NCBI RefSeq assembly: GCF_029813835.1
Contig: NZ_JARVKV010000031.1
Location: forward strand, 1-64,000
Direction of reading: 5' to 3'
DNA from: Streptomyces sp. DH37
GTDB lineage: Bacteria; Actinomycetota; Actinomycetes; Streptomycetales; Streptomycetaceae
DNA length: 64,000 bases
The notes below the pieces were generated by a model that saw nothing but the letters and a program-made list of their open reading frames with translations, was not told the DNA's origin and did not search any database. Position numbers and translations under genes: made by a program. This document shows, in pieces, positions 25,606-32,734 of the stretch; the stretch's first letter is position 1; every line of letters starts with the position of its first letter.

Positions 25606-27501
25606 GTGCCAGTCTCTCGCCCCTCGTCCAGGCCCGTGCGCGCCGCGCTCGCGGCGGCCGGAGCGATGGCCCTCGCGGGTTCCGCGTTCACCACCACCCT
25701 GGCCGCGCCCGCGGCGGCCACCCCCGCCGACCGCGGCGACTGGAACACCGGCGCCTACCGGGGCCAGGTGGAGGTCGTCCCGGCCGACGGAGAGGACCGC
25801 GGCGACCGAGGACGGGTCCTCACCGGCCGGGTCTTCCTCGACGGCGACCGCGACAGCAGCAGCGACCGGCGCGAGCGCGGCCTGGCGGGGGTGACGGTCT
25901 CCAACGGCCGCGACGTCGTCACCACCGACCGCCACGGCCGCTACCGGCTGCCCGCGTTCGACAACATGACCGTCTTCATCACCCAGCCGTCGGGCTACCA
26001 GGTGCCCGTCGACCGGCACAACGTCGCGCAGTTCCACTACAACCACCTGCCCGCCGGCTCCCCCGAGCTGCGCTACGGCGGCATCGCGCCCACCGGCCCG
26101 CTGCCCAAGGCGGTGAACTTCCCGCTGGTCAAGAGCAAGGCCACCGGGGACCGCGAGCAGAACTGCGTCATCGCCGGCGACCTCCAGCCCTACGACAGGG
26201 AGGAGGTCGGCTACGCCCGCGCCGGAGCCATCGCGGACCTGGCCCGGCGCACCGACTACACCGGCTGCGGGCCGCTGTTCATCGGCGACGTCGTCGGCGA
26301 CGACCTCTCCCTCTACCCGGACGTCAGGGAGCTGACCGCCGAACTCAACGGCCCGGTGCGCTTCCTGCCCGGCAACCACGACCTGGACTTCGACGCGAGG
26401 ACCGCCGAGCACTCCTTCGACACCTTCCGGGCGCAGCTGGCCCCGGCGTACTACTCCTACGACGTCGGCCGCACCCACGTCATCGCCCTCAACACCGTGC
26501 GCTACCCGTGCACCCCGGACGTCGACAACGCCGACGGGAAGCACCCCAACTGCACCGACCCGGAGAACAGCCCGTCCTACAACGGGCGGCTCGGCGAGCA
26601 GCAGCTCAAGTGGCTGGAGCGGGACCTGGCCCGGGTGCCCTCGGACCGGCTGGTCGTGGTGGCGAGCCACATCCCGCTGCTGACCTTCGCCGACGAGGGC
26701 AGCACCCGGCACCAGACCGACGAACTCCTGGACGTCTACCGGCTCCTGGAGGGCCGCAGGGCCGTCTCCGTGGCCGGGCACACCCACTCGGTCGAGAACA
26801 TGAGGACCGGCGACCTGTTCAAGGGCTGGCGCGACATCTTCGGCGTCGAGGGCCTGCCGTTCCCGCACATCACCGCGGGCGCCATCTCCGGCGACTGGTA
26901 CTCCGGCGCGGTGACCGAGAAGGGCTACCCGGTCGCCGTCGGCCGCGACGGCGCCCGTCCGGGCGTGCTGACCCTGAACATCAGGGGCAACTCCTTCACG
27001 GAGCGCTTCACCGTCACCGGCGAGAGCGACGACGTCCAGACGCAGCTCGGCCTCAACTCGCCCGCGTACCGCCAGTGGTACGCCGAGCGCCAGGCCTGGA
27101 ACAAGGACAGGCGGGGCCCGGCGCCGGAGCCGGTCGACGGCCGCGTCGTCAGCCGGGCCGACCTGGCCGGCACCACCTGGCTGACCACCAACTTCTGGAT
27201 GGGGTCCACCGGTTCGAAGGTGAGGGTCCGCATCGACGGCGGCCCGGCGCGCGAGGCGGTGCGCACCCAGCGGGCCAGGGGCGAGGACCAGTTGGTGGGC
27301 CCGGAGTGGTCCGACCCGCACGCGGTCGCCCAGCAGCTCGTCCACGGAGGCAGCGTCGCCGACCGCACGATGCACCTGTGGCGCCTGGAACTGCCCGCCG
27401 ACCTCGAGGCGGGAACCCACCGCGCCGAGGTGACCGCGACCGACGTCCACGGCCGCACCTTCACCGACACGATGGAGTTCAGGGTCGTCGAGGAGCGCTG
27501 A
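25606..27501 (+). CDS. Secreted calcineurin-like metallophosphoesterase
   Basis: A 631-residue exported enzyme. Signal peptide about 1-38 (RPVRAALAAAGAMALAGSAF, ending AAA). A CNA-like beta-sandwich follows (LTGRVFLDGD to YRLPAF). The phosphoesterase core has CVIAGDLQPYD, FIGDVVGDD, LPGNHDLDFD, VASHIPL and VAGHTHSVENM, giving all five metal-binding blocks. A C-terminal beta domain (about 500-631) completes the three-part MetallophosN-Metallophos-MetallophosC layout. It probably releases phosphate from extracellular phosphoesters. The GTG at 25606 follows AGGAG closely. No PHO box could be convincingly assigned. Confidence 0.92.
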   Translation: MPVSRPSSRPVRAALAAAGAMALAGSAFTTTLAAPAAATPADRGDWNTGAYRGQVEVVPADGEDRGDRGRVLTGRVFLDGDRDSSSDRRERGLAGVTVSNGRDVVTTDRHGRYRLPAFDNMTVFITQPSGYQVPVDRHNVAQFHYNHLPAGSPELRYGGIAPTGPLPKAVNFPLVKSKATGDREQNCVIAGDLQPYDREEVGYARAGAIADLARRTDYTGCGPLFIGDVVGDDLSLYPDVRELTAELNGPVRFLPGNHDLDFDARTAEHSFDTFRAQLAPAYYSYDVGRTHVIALNTVRYPCTPDVDNADGKHPNCTDPENSPSYNGRLGEQQLKWLERDLARVPSDRLVVVASHIPLLTFADEGSTRHQTDELLDVYRLLEGRRAVSVAGHTHSVENMRTGDLFKGWRDIFGVEGLPFPHITAGAISGDWYSGAVTEKGYPVAVGRDGARPGVLTLNIRGNSFTERFTVTGESDDVQTQLGLNSPAYRQWYAERQAWNKDRRGPAPEPVDGRVVSRADLAGTTWLTTNFWMGSTGSKVRVRIDGGPAREAVRTQRARGEDQLVGPEWSDPHAVAQQLVHGGSVADRTMHLWRLELPADLEAGTHRAEVTATDVHGRTFTDTMEFRVVEER

Positions 27502-27534
27502 CCGCCTTCCCCGTGATCCCAGACCGTGATCCCA

Positions 27535-27576
27535 GCCCGTGCCCCGGCCGCCGCCCAGGCGGTGCGGGGCACGGGC
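27535..27576. terminator. Bidirectional terminator, nested hairpin
   Basis: GCCCGTGCCCC and GGGGCACGGGC form an 11-bp stem enclosing a second CCGCC/GGCGG hairpin, between the phosphoesterase and the convergent Tad2-like gene. Confidence 0.7.
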
Positions 27577-27622
27577 GCACCGGACTCCGCACCGCCCGGG
27601 CGCCGGCTGGACGGTCCGGGGC

Positions 27623-27931
27623 TCAGGCCCCGTCGCCGGCCTCGGCTCCGGCTCCAGCGCCGGCCCCCGCCTCGGCACCGATATCGCTGTCGCTGTCGAT
27701 GTCGTACCAGTCGTCGGCCAGCAGCCCGGCGTGCGACGGCTGCACTCCGGCCTGCACGGTGCCGTCCGCGGTGACGAACCGCAGATGGGCGGCGAGCGTC
27801 CGGCTCCGCCCGTCGGGGGAGACACACGCCGACTCCGGCTCCAGATAGACGTACTTGCCGGGCTGGATCCAGCTCCGGCGCGCCATGCGGCGGCCGTTCT
27901 TCAGCGACTCCAGGGCTGCGGAGAAGTCCAT
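27623..27931 (-). CDS. Tad2-like (DUF2829) protein
   Basis: A 102-residue protein. Its first 76 residues match the DUF2829 fold now named after phage Thoeris anti-defence protein Tad2: FSAALESLKNGRRMARRSW at the start, KYVYLEP, a DGTVQAGVQP strand, and the closing LLADDWYDI. Phage Tad2 binds and sequesters cyclic ADP-ribose-type immune signals. Bacterial copies are common and uncharacterised, so ligand binding is inferred from fold only. An unusual Asp/Ser then Gly/Ala/Glu repeat tail (about 80-102) follows the domain. It is transcribed divergently from the EACC1-caspase operon, sharing a 214-bp promoter region, which suggests a functional tie. Confidence 0.8.
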   Translation of the reverse strand: MDFSAALESLKNGRRMARRSWIQPGKYVYLEPESACVSPDGRSRTLAAHLRFVTADGTVQAGVQPSHAGLLADDWYDIDSDSDIGAEAGAGAGAGAEAGDGA

Positions 27932-28145
27932 GCCGCGAGCGTAGTCGGCCGCCCGGAAGGGGCTTGAGGAGACGGGGACTCTGTGCTAGATGGCTCTCGG
28001 GACGGGTGTCTCCGTGCGGAGGCGGCGGCATATGCCAGATCAGGCATTTCCGTTACCGGCCGTGACAGAGCGTCATGTCCGTGGAAGGATTCAAGGACCC
28101 ACTGCACACGGTTTCGACGGCTGCGAGCCGATGAGGGGGGCGACG
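27932..28145. promoter_or_regulatory. Shared promoter region of Tad2-like gene and EACC1 operon
   Basis: A relatively AT-rich 214-bp spacer. TTGAGG (27964-27969) and TAGATG (27987-27992), 17 bp apart, form a plausible promoter for the operon. ATGCC-N6-GGCAT (28032-28047) is a perfect inverted repeat about 100 bp before EACC1 and may bind a regulator. Confidence 0.45.
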
Positions 28146-28601
28146 ATGCCCGACGGGGGCGGAGCACGGGCGGTCCGGGTCCGGATCAGCGGCACCTTCG
28201 ACAGCGAGACGGACCGGGCCGACCTGGAGGAGTGGCTCCTCCAGGAGGACTGGTTCAAGGAGCACGCCCGCAAGGGGCTGCTGAGGGTCGAGAGGCCGGA
28301 CGGCGACCCGGGCGGGCAACCGGGTTCGTCGAGGGACGACGGCCCGCCGATGGGCGGCCTCCTCAGGGACGTCCTGCTGATCGTCGTCTCGGCGAGTCTC
28401 CAGCCGGTCTTCAGCGACCTCTACAACTCCATCAGGACCTCGGTCGACGCCTGGCGTGAGAACCGCCGGGTCACCAGGAGCGGGGGAGAGGACCCCCGCA
28501 CACGCGTGGAGGAGACCGACGCCCCGGACGGCGCCACCGGAGACGCTCCGGAGGACGAACCCGGGACGGGAGGCGCGGAGCCCGACCCCGACGAGGAGTA
28601 G
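28146..28601 (+). CDS. EACC1-like effector-associated protein
   Basis: A 151-residue protein resembling effector-associated constant component 1 (EACC1), a small protein found beside caspase and other effectors in actinobacterial conflict systems. It begins with a VRVRISGTFDSE strand and an acidic helix (DLEEWLLQEDWFKEHARK). A hydrophobic segment, LLRDVLLIVVSASLQPVF, spans about residues 76-93. The last 40 residues form a strongly acidic, Pro/Gly-rich tail. The ATG at 28146 follows GAGGGGGG; earlier ATGs have no ribosome site. The caspase gene starts 6 bp after its stop, so the two are translationally linked. Its role as adaptor is known only by association. Confidence 0.75.
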   Translation: MPDGGGARAVRVRISGTFDSETDRADLEEWLLQEDWFKEHARKGLLRVERPDGDPGGQPGSSRDDGPPMGGLLRDVLLIVVSASLQPVFSDLYNSIRTSVDAWRENRRVTRSGGEDPRTRVEETDAPDGATGDAPEDEPGTGGAEPDPDEE

Positions 28602-28607
28602 GCCGCC

Positions 28608-31181
28608 GTGGAGCCTTACGACCCGCGCAGGCCGGGCAGCAGGGCGGTCCTGCTGGGGGCGAGCGACTACAAGTACCGGGACCAGTGCCCGGACCTGGTG
28701 GACCTGCCCGGGGTGAAGCGCAACCTCGACGAACTGCGGAAGGTGCTCACCGACGAGAGGACCGGCATCCTCGGGGAGGAGCAGGTCGAGACGGTGGCCG
28801 CGACGACGCACGACACCTTCGTCGACGCGCTCGTCCGGGCCGTCGACGAGGCCACCGAGCTGCTCCTGTTCTACTACGCGGGCCACGCCTGGCTCTCCTC
28901 CAACGGCCAGGAGCTCTTTCTGACCGTCGAGAACTCGCACGTCAGCGAGGGGCCGCGGGTCGAACGCCTCAACGTCGTGTCGTGGGAGCGGGAGATCCTG
29001 CCCCGGTTGCTGAACCCCGGCACCCGCGCCGGCCACGTCCTCGTCGTCCTCGACTGCTGCTACGCGGGCAACGCGCTGCTGCGGTTCCAGCCGGACGCGA
29101 AGTCGGTGACGGTGCTCGCGGCGGTGCAGAGCAACCGCAGGATCCGGGCCGGCAAGGGCGACGCGTGCACGCCGTACACGGGGAAGATCGTCGAACTCAT
29201 CCGCGGAAGGGCCGGGGAGGAACCCGTCACGGCGGCGTGGCTCGCCGGCGCGCTGGGCGAGGCGTTCGAGAACCGCACCACCGTCAACGGGGACCGATGG
29301 CGCCCGCAGAGCCGGCTGAGCCACCACCCGCTCCTGCTCTCGACGTCCCCGCGGCCGTCCCCGCCCGGGCCCCCGGACCCCCCGCGGTCCCCCGGGCCGC
29401 CGCCTCCCCTGCCCGCCCGTCCGGCGAAGGCCGCGCGGCGCTCCCCGAACCGGGCGTTACGGCGCCTCGGAGCCCTCTCCGGGCCGCTCCGCCTCGTCCT
29501 CGTCGCCGGAGTGGCGGCCCTGCTGGCGACGGGCGTCCGGCTGTGGTGGGCCGACGAGCCGTCCGCGTGTCCCTCGCCGCTGGAACTGCGTCTGCTCGCC
29601 GACCCCGAGGTGCGTCCGACGGTGCAGGCCGTCGTGAACGGATTCCTCGACTCCGGCGAGAACAAGGACGGGGACGGCTGCCGGCGCAGCGGCGTCACCG
29701 TCTACGACGCCAAGGCCACCGGCGCGGTCGACTTCCTGGCGGGCAGGCACTCCGAGAGCCTGCTCACCCAGCCCGACGTCTGGATCCCGGCCGCCAGGAG
29801 CGCCCACGCCCAGGCCGCCGGGAACGGCGCGGGCCAGGCCCGCCTCGACAACCTCGGCCCGATCGCGTACACCCCGCTGGTGGTCGCCGTCCCCGACACC
29901 CTGTCGTTCAGCCCCACCCTCCGCAACGGGTTCCAGCTCGCCCCCATCCTCGCCCGGCTCCGGGAGGACAACGAGGAGCAGACGCTGCTGCGCGCCGACC
30001 CCGAGCACACGCTCCCGGCGCAACTGGCGACCGTGGCCCTCTACGGAGAGCACTCCTCGGCGAAGCCCGTGGACAGCGGGGAACTGTCCGGATACGAGCA
30101 GGGGATGGCCGAGCTGAGCCCCGCACCCCGCACCTCCCACTCCCTGATGTGCGCCCTGGCCGAGGACAACGCCCTGGAGAGCAGGTCGCCCGTCCTGATC
30201 CCGGAGCAGACCATGGCCCGGTTCAACCTGCCCGCGGGGCACCCCGAACGCCCCGGCTGCGCCTCGGTCGTCCTCAACGAGCGCATCGCCCTCTACCCCA
30301 CCGACACCCCCGTGCTCGACCACCCCTTCGTCCACGTCACCTGGAAGGGAGCCGACCGGGACGCGCAGGCGCGGGAGGCGGCGGTCCGGCGTCTCCACCG
30401 GTGGTTCACCGGGGAGGAGGGGCAGCGGATCGTCACCGGCGCCGGATACCGGGGGGTCGGGGAGGGCGGGCCCGCCCTCCCCGAGCGGGGCTCGCCGCTG
30501 GACGACCCGCAGACGGTCCTGGAGTCCCCCAAGCTGGCCTCGGGCACGCCCGGGCCCGGGGCCGTCGCCCGGACCCTGAAGCGCTACCGCGAGGCGCTGG
30601 GGCCGGGGAGGGTGCTGTACCTGCTCGACAGTTCCGGCTCCATGGCCGAGGTCTGGGAGGGCGAGGGCCGGGCCAAGGCCCTGGTGTCGCGGTCCCTGGA
30701 CTCGCTCGGGGACGAGGACGAGTACGGGATCCGGGCCGTCGCGTCGGCCCCCGGCGCCCCCTCGGCCCATCGCGGCCTCGTCGGCTTCGGCAGACACGAC
30801 CGCGACCGGGTGCGGAGGGAACTGGAGGAGGCCGGGACCCACCCGGAGGAGGCGGACGTCGACCGGGCGCTGCGCGAGGCGCTGGACTACCTCGACGCCC
30901 GTTCGGAGGGCGACGACCGCCCGGGGCTGATCGTGCTCGTCACCGACGACGAGGACTCGGCGCGGGTGACCGAGGACAGGCGCATCGCCCTGCTGGACAG
31001 GGTCGGGGAGGCACGGGTGCGCGTCGTCACCGTCACACTGCGGCGCGGAGGTTGCGTCAGCGGCAGGCTCGGCCAGCAGATCGCGGCCGAGTCCGGCGGC
31101 CGCTGTCTGGCCACATCGGCCGACCAGGCGCAGGACCTGGCGGACGAGGTCGCCAGGGTCGGAACGGGAGACGCGCGATGA
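28608..31181 (+). CDS. EACC1-associated caspase with transmembrane helix, solute-binding-like and VWA domains
   Basis: An 857-residue multidomain protein. Residues 1-235 are a caspase-like (C14) protease: His93 in YYAGHAW and Cys151 in LDCCYAG form the catalytic dyad. A Pro-rich linker (about 245-285) leads to one membrane helix (about 293-313, LRLVLVAGVAALLATGVRLWW). Residues 320-625 resemble substrate-binding domains linked to VWA proteins, and 668-855 form a von Willebrand A domain with an intact MIDAS (Asp674-x-Ser676-x-Ser678). With the protease inside, the binding and VWA parts should lie outside the membrane, which suggests outside-in activation. The GTG at 28608 follows GAGGAG. Its TGA overlaps the next ATG by 4 bp. 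Confidence 0.88.
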   Translation: MEPYDPRRPGSRAVLLGASDYKYRDQCPDLVDLPGVKRNLDELRKVLTDERTGILGEEQVETVAATTHDTFVDALVRAVDEATELLLFYYAGHAWLSSNGQELFLTVENSHVSEGPRVERLNVVSWEREILPRLLNPGTRAGHVLVVLDCCYAGNALLRFQPDAKSVTVLAAVQSNRRIRAGKGDACTPYTGKIVELIRGRAGEEPVTAAWLAGALGEAFENRTTVNGDRWRPQSRLSHHPLLLSTSPRPSPPGPPDPPRSPGPPPPLPARPAKAARRSPNRALRRLGALSGPLRLVLVAGVAALLATGVRLWWADEPSACPSPLELRLLADPEVRPTVQAVVNGFLDSGENKDGDGCRRSGVTVYDAKATGAVDFLAGRHSESLLTQPDVWIPAARSAHAQAAGNGAGQARLDNLGPIAYTPLVVAVPDTLSFSPTLRNGFQLAPILARLREDNEEQTLLRADPEHTLPAQLATVALYGEHSSAKPVDSGELSGYEQGMAELSPAPRTSHSLMCALAEDNALESRSPVLIPEQTMARFNLPAGHPERPGCASVVLNERIALYPTDTPVLDHPFVHVTWKGADRDAQAREAAVRRLHRWFTGEEGQRIVTGAGYRGVGEGGPALPERGSPLDDPQTVLESPKLASGTPGPGAVARTLKRYREALGPGRVLYLLDSSGSMAEVWEGEGRAKALVSRSLDSLGDEDEYGIRAVASAPGAPSAHRGLVGFGRHDRDRVRRELEEAGTHPEEADVDRALREALDYLDARSEGDDRPGLIVLVTDDEDSARVTEDRRIALLDRVGEARVRVVTVTLRRGGCVSGRLGQQIAAESGGRCLATSADQAQDLADEVARVGTGDAR

Positions 31182-32560
31182 GGCGCCCCGGCGCGGTACG
31201 GGCCGCCGTCGCCTGCCTGCTGGCGGTGCTGCCGGCCGCCGCGTGCGAACGCGGTGCCACCACCGCGCCCGCCCCGCCGCCGACCGGAGCCGCGGGCGGC
31301 ACCATCACCGTGGCCAGCGGGCTGGACGTGACCGGCACCGACGGAGTGCGGCACCGGCTGATAGAGGAGTGGAACCGGCGGAACCCGGAGCACCCGGCGC
31401 GGCTGGTCCAGCTGTCCGGGGCCGCGGACCAGCAGCGCAGCCAGCTGCTCGGCGCGCTGCAGTCGGGGAGCGCCTCGTACGACGTGGTGAACCTGGACAT
31501 CACCTGGATCCCGGAGTTCGCCGAGGCCGGACTGATCAGCCCCCTCGACGGCCGGGTCGACCTCGGGGACTTCATCGACCGCGTCGCCGACACCGCCTCG
31601 TGGAAGGGACACGTCTACTCCGTCCCCTTCAACAGCGACGTCGGGCTCCTCTACTACCGCAAGGACTACCTGGAGGAGGCCGGCATCGGCCCGTCCCTGT
31701 GGTCGGGCGGCGAGCGGCCCTGGAGCAAGGTGACGGCCGCGATCGACGCCCTGGACGCCCAGCGGAACCGGCCCGAAGCCTACGAGCACGGCTGGACCGG
31801 CCAGCTGGGCGCGTACGAGGGCCTGACGGTCAACGCGATCGAGGCCTTCGCCTCCGCCGGGGTCCGCCTCACCGACGACAAGGGGAACTACACGGCCGAC
31901 CGGGCGGACCTGGAGGAAGGGCTGCGGGCCCTCGGGGAGCGGGTGGCGGAGAGGCGTCTCCTCCCCGACGCCCTCACGTCCGACGAGACCACCAGCCTCG
32001 ACGACTTCACCGAGGGCAGGACCGCCTTCCTGCGCCACTGGCCCTACGCCTACGGACTGCTGTGGAAGGACCTCCCCCGGGGCTCGTTCGACGTCACCCG
32101 GCTGCCGGGGAAGGCGGTGCTGGGCGGTCAGAACCTGGCCGTCGCGGCCGGCTCCCCCCGGGCCAGGTGGGCCCTGGAGCTGGTCGAGTTCCTCACCGGC
32201 AGGAGCAGCGAACGCTGCCTGCTGGACGCCGGGTTCGCCGCCACCCGGGAGTCGGCCTACGCCGACCCCGGCGTCACCTGCGGGATCACGGACGGGACCG
32301 GTGGCGAGAGCACCCGCGCGCCCACCGTGGAGGGCTCCGGCCCGGTCCCGGCGGACGCCGAGGGCCGCCCCGCCCACGCGGCCGAACTGCTCGTCTCCCT
32401 GAAGAACGCCGAGCAGCGTCCCCGCACCCCCTACTACGGCGCGTTCACACAGGCGCTGCAGTCGCACCTCCACCGGTGGCTGGAACGGAAGGCGCCGGAC
32501 CCGGAGGCCGCCGCCGCGGAACTGGACGAGGCGCTGCGCAAGGCGCTCGAAGGCCGCTGA
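31178..32560 (+). CDS. Family 1 solute-binding lipoprotein, operon-encoded with caspase
   Basis: A 460-residue extracellular solute-binding protein of the maltose/oligosaccharide-binding type. The signal ends at a lipobox-like LPAAAC with Cys23, so it should be lipid-anchored on the outer face of the membrane. The body shows GTITVASG, the SASYDVVNLDITWIPEFAEAGLI segment, SVPFNSDVGLLYYRKDYL and FLRHWPYAYGL, all typical. No ABC permease or ATPase gene is present, so it probably serves as a ligand sensor for the preceding caspase receptor, not as a transporter subunit. The ATG overlaps the caspase stop (ATGA), the tightest coupling in the operon. Ligand unknown. Confidence 0.88.
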   Translation: MRRPGAVRAAVACLLAVLPAAACERGATTAPAPPPTGAAGGTITVASGLDVTGTDGVRHRLIEEWNRRNPEHPARLVQLSGAADQQRSQLLGALQSGSASYDVVNLDITWIPEFAEAGLISPLDGRVDLGDFIDRVADTASWKGHVYSVPFNSDVGLLYYRKDYLEEAGIGPSLWSGGERPWSKVTAAIDALDAQRNRPEAYEHGWTGQLGAYEGLTVNAIEAFASAGVRLTDDKGNYTADRADLEEGLRALGERVAERRLLPDALTSDETTSLDDFTEGRTAFLRHWPYAYGLLWKDLPRGSFDVTRLPGKAVLGGQNLAVAAGSPRARWALELVEFLTGRSSERCLLDAGFAATRESAYADPGVTCGITDGTGGESTRAPTVEGSGPVPADAEGRPAHAAELLVSLKNAEQRPRTPYYGAFTQALQSHLHRWLERKAPDPEAAAAELDEALRKALEGR

Positions 32561-32600
32561 CCCGCGGGGCCGTGGCGCACCGCGCGCCTCCCCGGCCGGT

Positions 32601-32670
32601 TCCGTGTGGTTCTGTGTGACCTCGCGCTTTTCTGTGCGGTTCCGTGATGTTCCGTGATGTTCTGTGTGGA
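32601..32670. repeat. Seven-unit degenerate 10-bp tandem repeat
   Basis: Read in exact 10-bp register from 32601, six of seven units fit TCYGTGNNGN or nearly so (TCCGTGTGGT, TCTGTGTGAC, one divergent unit, TCTGTGCGGT, TCCGTGATGT twice, TCTGTGTGGA). It is AT-richer than its surroundings and sits between the caspase operon and the convergent MuiA-like gene. Confidence 0.8.
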
Positions 32671-32734
32671 CATCCCGGTCGTGCCGCCGTCCACGGCTCG
32701 GACCGTGCCGTCCGGCCCCGGCTCCGGGCGCCCC

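Noticed and set aside
27511..27536. Direct repeat CCGTGATCCCAG occurring twice
   Set aside because: Only two short copies beside a terminator; no attachment-site or transposon structure around it.
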